A DNA stretch of 64,000 nucleotides from Achromobacter spanius (GTDB taxonomy: Bacteria; Pseudomonadota; Gammaproteobacteria; Burkholderiales; Burkholderiaceae_B): NCBI RefSeq assembly GCF_003994415.1, contig NZ_CP034689.1, positions 2,604,001 to 2,668,000 of the forward strand, given 5' to 3'. The notes under the pieces are model-generated. The model did no database searches. It was not told the DNA's origin and saw only the letters and a list, made by a program, of their open reading frames with translations. Below are positions 6,713-13,923 of the stretch, piece by piece (position 1 is the first letter of the stretch; each line of letters begins with the position of its first letter). Position numbers and translations under genes: made by a program.

Positions 6713-8071
6713 TTACGCGCCGCGCCGTATCGTCACACGCAGCCCGGGGCCGAAGTCAGTTGCCGCCTCGCGCATCGCAAAGCGGATGTTCATGCCGTGG
6801 TTCTGCGCAATGCGGCGAGCGATGGATACGCCCAGCCCGCTGCCGGCTTCTTCGTGGCCCGCCGCGCGCAAGAATCGGTCGCCCAGCCTGGGTAGTATGT
6901 CGGGCGCGATGCCCGGGCCTTCATCGTCAACGGTGATGTCCGTTGCCGAAAACGTCAGGCGTACGCGCGAATGCCGGGGGCCGTAGCGTATCGCGTTGTC
7001 CAGAATGTTCTTGAGCATGATCGTCAGCGCGTTTTTATCGCCCGCCATCGGCAACGGCAGCACACCGGTTTGGGGCCACTCCACGGCGATGTCGATGTCG
7101 CGCCGATCCGCGATCCACAGGCAATCCCCCACCGCTTGTTCGGCCACGACACGCCAATCGACCGAGCCACCAAAGTCCGCGTGGTTGGCACTGTCCAGCC
7201 GGGCCATGATCAGCAATTGCGATACCAGCCGGTCCAGCCTTTCCATCCCGCGACTAACGCTCTCCTGTGCCTGGCGTTTTGCAGCGGGGTCCTGGGTACG
7301 CTGCACGACATCCCATTGGGCCCGTACTGCCGCCAAGGGCGTGCGCAACTCGTGGGCGGCGTCCGCCGTCAGGCGTCGCTCTTGTTCGATCAACGTTCCG
7401 ACGCGCGCCAGCAAGCCGTTCATCGCGTCCGTAAGAACCTTCAGTTCGCCCGGTACTTGCGAGCTTGACAAGGGCGTGGCGTCATCGGGGCGGCGTCGTT
7501 CCAACTGCTTCGATAGATCTCGTACCGGCCGCATCGCCTGGCGCACGGCGAAGATCAGCAAAGCGATCAGCACGGGCAGCCCCACCAGCCAGGGAACAAT
7601 CTGGCCAGCGATGTAGGCAACCACCAGGTCGTTGCGTTCGCCGATGCGCTGTCCGACAGCAATGCGCGTTTGGTTGGCGGGGTCGCTCAGATAGACCAGC
7701 CGCCAGGCCTCGCCGCTGATGACGCTGTCGAAAAATCCTTCTCTATCCCCCTCGCGCGGAAACTGCATCGCTTCGGGATCAAGCACCAGCGGGGCGCTGG
7801 CGCCGCGCCAGATCGCAACGGAAAGATCGCCCAGCCCGGCATCGCCCGTATTGGCCGATGACGGCGTCTTCGCGGGCGTGGGCAAGAGGGTGGCTGACGG
7901 GGGAATCAGCGCCGAGATAGCCAGCGTCTGCTGCGCAAGCCGCAGCATGTCGGTGTCGTAAAGCTCGTTGATCTCGTGCGAGGCACGCCAGTAGGTCCCG
8001 GCGATGGTGATCAGCCACGCGAATGGTGCAGCCAGCAGTACGGCCACGATAAGCCTGCGTTGCAAGGTCAT
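6713..8071 (-). CDS. Two-component sensor histidine kinase (QseC/PmrB-like)
   Basis: The 452-residue membrane kinase has a first TM at about residues 7-27, a periplasmic region of about 125 residues, a second TM at about 158-178, and a short HAMP-like linker. The HisKA motif is TADAAHELRTP (phosphoacceptor H240), followed by the N box LKNILDNAIRYGP, DEGPGIAPD (G1) and GSGLGVSIARRIA (G2). It is the partner of the response regulator whose gene overlaps its start by four bases (8068-8071). The pair is divergent from the five-gene operon beginning at 8881 and probably controls it. The stimulus is unknown; the subfamily senses cations, antimicrobial peptides or envelope stress. Confidence 0.92.
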   Translation of the reverse strand: MTLQRRLIVAVLLAAPFAWLITIAGTYWRASHEINELYDTDMLRLAQQTLAISALIPPSATLLPTPAKTPSSANTGDAGLGDLSVAIWRGASAPLVLDPEAMQFPREGDREGFFDSVISGEAWRLVYLSDPANQTRIAVGQRIGERNDLVVAYIAGQIVPWLVGLPVLIALLIFAVRQAMRPVRDLSKQLERRRPDDATPLSSSQVPGELKVLTDAMNGLLARVGTLIEQERRLTADAAHELRTPLAAVRAQWDVVQRTQDPAAKRQAQESVSRGMERLDRLVSQLLIMARLDSANHADFGGSVDWRVVAEQAVGDCLWIADRRDIDIAVEWPQTGVLPLPMAGDKNALTIMLKNILDNAIRYGPRHSRVRLTFSATDITVDDEGPGIAPDILPRLGDRFLRAAGHEEAGSGLGVSIARRIAQNHGMNIRFAMREAATDFGPGLRVTIRRGA

Positions 8072-8739
8072 GAGTCAGCGTCCACTTGACCCAGCGCGTA
8101 GCCCGATCCCCGCACGGTGCGCACGATCTTGGGGTGAATCTTCTTGCGCAGGTGGTGTACGAATACCTCAAGCGCATTGCTTTCAAGTTCCGAGTCCCAG
8201 TCGTAGAGTTTGTCGCGGATGAAATCGCGGGTAAGGACGCGGTTGGGATGGGTGAGAAAGAGTTCAAGCAGCAGCGCTTCGCGCGTGGTCAGATCCACTT
8301 TTTGCCCCTTCCAGTGCACTTCGTGCAGGGCGGGGTGGTAGTCCAGGTGGCCATGGCGCCACACGGGTTCGGGCTTGCCCGCCACGCGCCGTGTCACCGC
8401 GCGCAAGCGTGCCGCCAATTCGTCCAGCGTAATGGGTTTGATCAGGTAGTCGTCCGCGCCGGCATCCAGCCCCGCGATGCGGCTTTCGACGGCTTCGCGC
8501 GCGGTCAGGATCACCACCGGCAAGCTGCGTCCGCCACGGCGCCAGCGCTTGAGCAACGCCACGCCGTCTTCGCCCGGCAATCCAAGATCCAACACCACGG
8601 CATCGTAGTGCACCACGTCCATGGCCTGGTCGCCTTCGCGGCTGTTGGTGAACCAGTCGACGGCATAGCCCAGCAAGCGCAGGCCGGATTTCAAGCCATC
8701 GCCGATCAGCGGGTCGTCTTCAATGATGAGGATTCTCAT
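8068..8739 (-). CDS. OmpR-family response regulator (QseB/PmrA-like)
   Basis: The 223-residue protein has a receiver domain with the acidic pocket E7-D8-D9, phosphoacceptor D51 (VVLDLGLPG), T79-region LTAREAVESR and K101-region LIKPITLDEL. A winged-helix DNA-binding domain follows (LTTREALLLELFL, then the recognition segment SNALEVFVHHLRKKI). Stop and start overlap as ATGA with the kinase gene. The neighbouring intergenic region holds a tandem TTAA pair with 11-bp spacing at 8801-8816, the format bound by PmrA/QseB-type regulators. Confidence 0.93.
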   Translation of the reverse strand: MRILIIEDDPLIGDGLKSGLRLLGYAVDWFTNSREGDQAMDVVHYDAVVLDLGLPGEDGVALLKRWRRGGRSLPVVILTAREAVESRIAGLDAGADDYLIKPITLDELAARLRAVTRRVAGKPEPVWRHGHLDYHPALHEVHWKGQKVDLTTREALLLELFLTHPNRVLTRDFIRDKLYDWDSELESNALEVFVHHLRKKIHPKIVRTVRGSGYALGQVDADS

Positions 8740-8800
8740 TTATTGCCTTCGCGCCATTTTCTTTCGCGCCATGTTCGGCTGAGATTACCACCGCGTACCC

Positions 8801-8817
8801 GTTAATTTCTCATTAAG
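8801..8817. promoter_or_regulatory. Candidate PmrA/QseB-type box
   Basis: GTTAA-TTTCTC-ATTAA places two TTAA half sites (8802-8805 and 8813-8816) exactly 11 bases apart, as in the tandem CTTAA-N6-CTTAA boxes of PmrA/QseB regulators. It sits in the 141-bp gap between the response regulator and the divergent operon. A possible -10, TAAGCT, lies at about 8828-8833, so the box would overlap the -35 region of the 8881 operon. Confidence 0.5.
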
Positions 8818-8880
8818 GTTGGCTGCCTAAGCTGCGCACCAGATGTCGATAAACCGACGCCACATCGACCGGATGCCAGT

Positions 8881-9507
8881 ATGCCGCAAACCAAGTTTTC
8901 ATCGTCGACCACGCAGATATCGATCGCTGCACAGCCAAGGCCTATACCCCGTACCCTGCACATCCACCCCGTCGGCGACCCCATGCGTGGCCGCGTGGAA
9001 ACCTACATTCATCAACGCTATCAGCAACGATTCGGCGCAACGCTCAAAGATTGGCTGCCCACGCTCGTCAGCGTGCAGGAAGACGGAGAAATCCTCGCGG
9101 CGGCCGGCTATCGGGGCGCGGACGATCCCTTGTTTCTTGAACGCTACCTGGCGGCGCCGATCGAGCAGTATCTGCGTGACCAGAACGCCCCGGTGGCGCG
9201 CCGCCTGATCGTCGAAGCCGGTCAGTTCGCCGCCGTTCGGCCTGGCGGCGGGCGGTTGCTGGTGCCGCTGCTTGCCCGCCACCTGCACCAGCAGGGCTTT
9301 GACTGGGCGGTCAGCACGCTGACCAGCGAATTGCACCACCTGTTCGCCCGCATGGGCCTGGCGCACCAGCCGATTTCAGCGGCCACTTCCGATCATCTGA
9401 ATGAGCAGGAACGTGGCGATTGGGGCGACTACTACGCCCATGCACCCCATGTTTTCGCGGGACGCCTGCACGCCATTCTTGAACACTTTCCGGAGCAGGA
9501 CGCATGA
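8881..9507 (+). CDS. Thermostable haemolysin family protein
   Basis: The 208-residue product resembles the family named after the Vibrio thermostable delta-haemolysin. It has an N-terminal region around VETYIHQRYQQRFGATLKDWLP, a central segment ERYLAAPIEQYL, then ARRLIVEAGQFAAVRPGGGR and a C-terminal YYAHAPHVFAGRL. Recalled similarity of the family to GNAT/N-acyltransferase folds makes an acyl-transfer role possible; direct haemolytic activity is unproven for most members. No signal peptide is visible, so it is probably cytoplasmic. It opens a five-gene operon and overlaps the ligase gene by four bases (9504-9507), implying translational coupling and a shared pathway. Confidence 0.75.
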   Translation: MPQTKFSSSTTQISIAAQPRPIPRTLHIHPVGDPMRGRVETYIHQRYQQRFGATLKDWLPTLVSVQEDGEILAAAGYRGADDPLFLERYLAAPIEQYLRDQNAPVARRLIVEAGQFAAVRPGGGRLLVPLLARHLHQQGFDWAVSTLTSELHHLFARMGLAHQPISAATSDHLNEQERGDWGDYYAHAPHVFAGRLHAILEHFPEQDA

Positions 9508-10994
9508 ACGCCGCCGAGTTCTTTTCCCTATTGCGGGACCCGAGCCGCGCCGGTCGCCTTGCCGTCCACACCGCCAAGGAATCATGGGACTACGACGCCC
9601 TGATTCACCGCGTGCAAACGCGGGCCGACCTGCTTGCGACACATCGCGCACACGTCACCGCGTCGTTGATGGACAACGGCGCCGACTGGATCGTCCACGA
9701 CCTGGCGTGCTTGCTGGCGGGCGTGGTGCATGTGCCGCTGCCCTTGTTCTACACGCCGGAGCAGTGGCGTCAAACGCTGGACGCGGCGGGCGTGAATACC
9801 GTCGTGGCGTCCTCGTCGACGCAAGCCATGTTGCACGCCTTCGGCTTTGACGTGGCCGAGTCCTTGCCGGACTCGTTGGCGCTGTTCCGGCGCGCCGCGC
9901 CCTCCGCGCCCTCCGCGCCACTGCCGCAAGGCACCGCGAAGATCACATTCACGTCTGGCTCCACCGGCAGCCCCAAGGGGGTGTGCCTGGGCGCCCGGGA
10001 AATGCTGGCCGTCGCCGCCAGTCTGGCGGCGGCGACAAGGCCGCTAGGCATCCTCCGCCACCTGACTGCGTTGCCGCTTCCCGTGCTGTTGGAAAACATT
10101 GCCGGCGTCTATTCGCCCCTGATCGAGGGCGCGGCGATTACCGTGCGCGCATTGAGCGAAACCGGGCTGCAGGGTTCATCCCGCTTTGATCCCGCCATCT
10201 TTCATGCGGCGCTTGTCGATGCCAAGGCGCAAAGCGTCATCGTCCTGCCGCAGATGCTGCGTGCGTATACCGGCTGGCTGCGGGCAACAGGTGCCAGCGC
10301 GCCTTCCGACCTTCGCTTGATGGCGGTAGGCGGCGCGGCGGTGCGCGCGGACTTGCTGGCCGCCGCCCGCGCGCACGGACTGCCCGCCTACGAAGGCTAC
10401 GGCCTGTCCGAAGCCTGCTCGGTGCAAACCTTGAATTTGCCCGGCGCCGATGGTCCGGGTTCGGCGGGCCGCCCCTTGCCGCATGCCCGTCTGCGCGTGA
10501 CCGCCGACGGTGAAATCGAGGTGGCCGGCACGCATGCGCTGGGCTACCTGGGCCAGCAGGCCGCGCCACGGCAGTGGCTGCCTACTGGCGATCTGGGGCG
10601 GCTGGACGAAGCGGGGTTCCTGCACATTGATGGACGCAAGAAAAATCTGCTGATCACGGGCTACGGGCGCAACGTGTCGCCGGAATGGATAGAGCTGCGG
10701 CTGACGAACCAGCCCGCTATCGCCCAGGCCGTGGTGCTGGGTGAAGGCCAGCCTCAGTTGGGCGCCGTGATCTGGCCGCTGGGCAATGCCAGCGACGAGG
10801 CCATTTGCGCCAGCATCGATAGCGCCAACGCCGCGCTTCCCGACTACGCACGGATCGGCCCCTGGATGCGCGCGCGGGCCGAGTTCGGCGCCGCAAGCGG
10901 CATGGCCACCGCCAACGGTCGTCCGCGCCGCGCGGCGGTGGCGGACCGGCATACCGACCTGTTTTCGCGGAAATCCGCACAACCTCTGGTGTAA
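9504..10994 (+). CDS. AMP-forming acyl/aryl ligase (ANL superfamily)
   Basis: The 496-residue enzyme has the ANL signatures: P-loop TFTSGSTGSPKG, the YEGYGLSEACS segment, PTGDLGRLD and GRKKNLLITGYGRNVSPEWIE. It would activate a carboxylic acid as acyl-AMP, for transfer to CoA or directly to an amine. The C-terminal A10 position reads TANGRPRR, with Arg where the catalytic Lys (NGK) normally stands, so the adenylation half-reaction may be altered or the residue compensated. No carrier-protein gene is present in the operon. It is flanked by overlaps or tiny gaps with the haemolysin-family gene and the diiron-enzyme gene. Confidence 0.88.
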   Translation: MNAAEFFSLLRDPSRAGRLAVHTAKESWDYDALIHRVQTRADLLATHRAHVTASLMDNGADWIVHDLACLLAGVVHVPLPLFYTPEQWRQTLDAAGVNTVVASSSTQAMLHAFGFDVAESLPDSLALFRRAAPSAPSAPLPQGTAKITFTSGSTGSPKGVCLGAREMLAVAASLAAATRPLGILRHLTALPLPVLLENIAGVYSPLIEGAAITVRALSETGLQGSSRFDPAIFHAALVDAKAQSVIVLPQMLRAYTGWLRATGASAPSDLRLMAVGGAAVRADLLAAARAHGLPAYEGYGLSEACSVQTLNLPGADGPGSAGRPLPHARLRVTADGEIEVAGTHALGYLGQQAAPRQWLPTGDLGRLDEAGFLHIDGRKKNLLITGYGRNVSPEWIELRLTNQPAIAQAVVLGEGQPQLGAVIWPLGNASDEAICASIDSANAALPDYARIGPWMRARAEFGAASGMATANGRPRRAAVADRHTDLFSRKSAQPLV

Positions 10995-11000
10995 ATCGTC

Positions 11001-11672
11001 ATGACTTTTTTCGACAAACTGCTTGCTCAGACCCGTGAAAGCCGGGAATCGCTGGTGGCGACTCCGATCATCCAGGATTGCCTGCGCGGCAACGTCGCCT
11101 TGCCCGCCTACATCGCGTTCCTGCGTGAGGCCTACCACCACGTCAGCCATACCGTGCCGCTGATGCATGCGGCCCGTGCCCGCATGCCGGCCCGACTGGC
11201 CTGGATGCTGGCGCCCATCGACGAGTACATCGAAGAGGAAATCGGGCACGATGCCTGGATCCTGAACGATCTGCGGGCGCTGGGCCAAGATGCCGACGAG
11301 GTCCGCCAGGCCGGGCCTGGCCCACAGACCGAGGTAATGGTGGCCTATGCCTATGACACCATTGCCCGCAAGAACCCGATGGGCTTTTTCGGGATGGTTC
11401 ATGTGCTGGAAGGGACCAGCGTCGCCCTGGCGTTGAACGCGGCCGATCAGATTCAGCAGAATCTGGCGCTTCCGGCATCCGCCTTCAGCTATTTGCGCTC
11501 GCATGGCACGCTGGACCAGGAACACACCGCGCACTTTGCCGAACTGATGAATCGCCTGGACGATGCCGGCGACCAGGCCGCGGTGATTCATGCCGCCAAT
11601 ATGTTCTACGCGCTTTACGGTGCAATTTTCCGTGCACTGCCACGTCCGCAGATGCAAACGGAGGCCGCATGA
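11001..11672 (+). CDS. Haem-oxygenase-like (TenA/HDO) iron-containing redox enzyme
   Basis: The 223-residue all-helical protein has the residue pattern of haem-oxygenase-like diiron enzymes: E43 and H47/H50 in LREAYHHVSH, E79/E80 and H83 in EEEIGHDAW, E137 in VHVLEGTS, and H168 plus H175 in RSHGTLDQEHTAHF. Characterised relatives include UndA (1-alkene from fatty acid), BesC and SznF, while TenA is a thiaminase. The retained Glu/His set favours an O2-dependent diiron oxidase over TenA. Being next to an acid-activating ligase, its likely substrate is an activated or amidated acid made by that ligase. It overlaps the SDR gene by four bases. Confidence 0.8.
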   Translation: MTFFDKLLAQTRESRESLVATPIIQDCLRGNVALPAYIAFLREAYHHVSHTVPLMHAARARMPARLAWMLAPIDEYIEEEIGHDAWILNDLRALGQDADEVRQAGPGPQTEVMVAYAYDTIARKNPMGFFGMVHVLEGTSVALALNAADQIQQNLALPASAFSYLRSHGTLDQEHTAHFAELMNRLDDAGDQAAVIHAANMFYALYGAIFRALPRPQMQTEAA

Positions 11673-12484
11673 GCCCGCGCGATGCCTCCATCGTGTTGAC
11701 CGGCGCGGCAGGGGGGCTGGGCAGCGCGATTGCTCGGCAACTGTACGCCGAAGGCGCGCGTCTGCTTTTGATCGGGCGCACGGCGGGGCCGCTGCTGGCG
11801 TTGGCGCAATCGTTGAATGCCGGCGCGCAGCACCGCACGCGCGTCGACGCCTTGGTGGTGGACGTGACGACGGATCACGGTCGTGCAGCGATCATCGACG
11901 CCGCCGAGGCCCGAAGTGCAAATGTGCTGATCAACAACGCGGCGCTCGCGGCGTTTGGGCCCGCGCAGGACGTGCAGAGCGACGACGCCCGTCGCGTGAT
12001 GGAAACCAATGTCGTGGCGCCCATGATGCTGACGGCGGGGATGCTGCCGCTATTGCGTAGCCGTCCGCGCGCGCAGGTGTTGAACATCGGGTCTACGTTG
12101 GGCAGCCTGGGGGTGCCCGGGTTCTCGGTCTACGGCGCCAGCAAGGCCGCGCTTCGCCTCTATACCGAGTCGTTGCGGCGCGAACTCGCCGACTCAAGCG
12201 TCCGGGTGCAGTACTACGCACCGAGAGCGATTGAAACGCCTTTCAATTCGCTTCAGGTCCAGGCATTCAACCAAGCGACCGGCTCCGCCAGTGATACGCC
12301 AGAGGCGGTCGCGGCCTGTGTGTCGCGCATGCTGCAAAGCCGATCGCGTCAACGTTTCGCGGGCGGCGTCGAAGCGATCGCCGCGCGTCTGAACGGCTTG
12401 TGTCCCGAGTGGCTGGACGGTGTATTCGCCAAACACCGCCGCGCGCTCATGTCCTTGAAATTTCCTTCAGGAGCCTCTTCATGA
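11669..12484 (+). CDS. Short-chain dehydrogenase/reductase (SDR)
   Basis: The 271-residue protein has TGAAGGLG (residues 11-18), NNAA (89-92), the catalytic S142 in NIGSTLG and YGASK (Y155, K159). The extended C-terminus beyond residue 230 (GLCPEWLDGVFAKHRRALM) is typical of larger classical SDRs acting on lipophilic or acyl substrates. It would perform the NAD(P)-dependent step in the operon's pathway. The start overlaps the diiron-enzyme gene (ATGA, 11669-11672) and its stop overlaps the start of the TPR gene (ATGA, 12481-12484). Confidence 0.9.
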   Translation: MSPRDASIVLTGAAGGLGSAIARQLYAEGARLLLIGRTAGPLLALAQSLNAGAQHRTRVDALVVDVTTDHGRAAIIDAAEARSANVLINNAALAAFGPAQDVQSDDARRVMETNVVAPMMLTAGMLPLLRSRPRAQVLNIGSTLGSLGVPGFSVYGASKAALRLYTESLRRELADSSVRVQYYAPRAIETPFNSLQVQAFNQATGSASDTPEAVAACVSRMLQSRSRQRFAGGVEAIAARLNGLCPEWLDGVFAKHRRALMSLKFPSGASS

Positions 12485-13134
12485 TTAAAAGACTTTTCTT
12501 GCTGAAAGCCGTCGCGGGCTTACTGGCCAGCGCGGCGCTGTCCCTCTCGGCCTTCGCCGCGCCCGCCGAGCTTGATCAAGGCATAAGCGCCCTGCAGAAC
12601 GACTGGGCGGTGATCCAGTACCAGACACCCGCCAAGCAGCGCGAGGCCCGTTTCGAAGCGCTGTCGCAACAGGCGCATGCGCTGACGGCGCGTTACGCCA
12701 CCCGGGCGGAACCGCATATCTGGGAAGGGATCATTCTTAGCTCCTGGGCAGGCGCCAAAGGCGGTTTGGGGGCGCTGGGCCTGGCCAAGCAGGCCAAGGC
12801 GGAATATGAAACGGCGATCCAGATCGACAGCAAGGCGCTGGGCGGGTCCGCCTTGAACAGCCTGGGCGTCCTGTACTACAAGGTGCCGGGCTGGCCGGTG
12901 GGATTCGGCGACAACAAAAAGGCCGAAGCCCTGCTGCAACAGGCCTTGGCCTTGAACCCCGATGGCATCGACGCGAACTACTTCTATGCTGACTACCTGG
13001 TTTATCGAAACCGAAAGACGGAGGCCATTCCGTATCTTGAGAAAGCACTGAAGGCGCCGCCACGGCCAGGCAGGGAAGTGGCGGATGCCGGGCGCAGACA
13101 GGAGGCCCAGGCGTTGCTGGATACGGTGCGATAG
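12481..13134 (+). CDS. Exported TPR-like protein
   Basis: The start chosen is the ATG at 12481, preceded by TCAGGAG at 12468-12474 and overlapping the SDR stop; a longer in-frame start inside the SDR gene is rejected. The 217-residue product begins with a Sec-type signal, MIKRLFLLKAVAGLLASAAL then SLSAFAAPAE. Helical repeats of tetratricopeptide type follow (AEYETAIQIDSKALGG, KKAEALLQQALALNPDGIDA, EAIPYLEKALKAPP). It is probably periplasmic and would act as a protein-interaction module. As last gene of the coupled operon it is the only exported component, so the pathway's end product or its target may be in the envelope. Confidence 0.8.
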   Translation: MIKRLFLLKAVAGLLASAALSLSAFAAPAELDQGISALQNDWAVIQYQTPAKQREARFEALSQQAHALTARYATRAEPHIWEGIILSSWAGAKGGLGALGLAKQAKAEYETAIQIDSKALGGSALNSLGVLYYKVPGWPVGFGDNKKAEALLQQALALNPDGIDANYFYADYLVYRNRKTEAIPYLEKALKAPPRPGREVADAGRRQEAQALLDTVR

Positions 13135-13186
13135 AGGGTGCTGGTTCGGACATAGCTGAAAGCCGCCGTAAACTTGCCTCTTTCAT

Positions 13187-13693
13187 TTGTCGGCCTCAAG
13201 CGTCGAACCAGAACCTTTAACGGGACAACATATGGCCCTATCGCTGCACGCTTTTTCCGAGATCCCGACAGAAGACTGGCTAGGCCTGCTGAACCATCCC
13301 GACGTAATCCGCCACATGCCGCTTGCGACTGGCGATTGGACCGAGCAATCCGTCGCCGACTGGGCCAAGGGAAAAGACGCACAGTGGCTGACGAACGGGT
13401 ATGGGCCATGGGCCATGCGGATTGATGGCAGGTTTGCAGGCTGGGGCGGCTTTCAGAAGGAAGGGGACGAGGCCGACTTTGCCTTGGTGCTGCTGCCCGC
13501 CTACTGGGGGCAGGGCGCGATGATCTTTCGCCACGTCATGAGCCGCCGCCATGAACTTGGCATCGGCCCGGTAAGCATCCTGCTGCCGCCGAGTCGGCCC
13601 CGACTGAAAGGTCTGACGAGGCTAGGCTTCGAATTCGTGGGCGAGCTGGCTTACGAAGGCCAACGCTTTTTGAAGTTTCAAGCTGTCGGGTAA
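13187..13693 (+). CDS. GNAT-family N-acetyltransferase
   Basis: The 168-residue protein has the GNAT layout: an N-terminal strand EPLTGQHMALSLHAFSEIP, DWLGLLNHPDVIRHMPL, GPWAMRIDGRFAGWGGF, and acceptor-strand/acetyl-CoA loop FALVLLPAYWGQGAMIFRHV. It ends with RLKGLTRLGFEFVGE, as in the RimJ-type subgroup. The TTG at 13187 retains the conserved N-terminal strand; an ATG at 13232 has a slightly better ribosome-binding site but would cut into it. The substrate is unknown. It lies 52 bases after the TPR gene, so cotranscription is possible but not indicated by overlap. Confidence 0.8.
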   Translation: MSASSVEPEPLTGQHMALSLHAFSEIPTEDWLGLLNHPDVIRHMPLATGDWTEQSVADWAKGKDAQWLTNGYGPWAMRIDGRFAGWGGFQKEGDEADFALVLLPAYWGQGAMIFRHVMSRRHELGIGPVSILLPPSRPRLKGLTRLGFEFVGELAYEGQRFLKFQAVG

Positions 13694-13923
13694 GGGGCGG
13701 GGGGCGAGATCGGGACGATCCCCCTTGATGCCAGGCCACTCATCCGTCATCACTTTCGATCTTCTCTGCTGGTCGGCGACGCCCACACAACCGTAGACAT
13801 GACGCACAACGGCGCACCGCCGCCAGCTGCCGTGATCAGCCATACGAATATGTATTGGGCAAATCAAACGGCGCCGGGTCGCTTGGGTGGTGTTGTCGAG
13901 AGCCAGGGCGTGGATTTCGCGCA

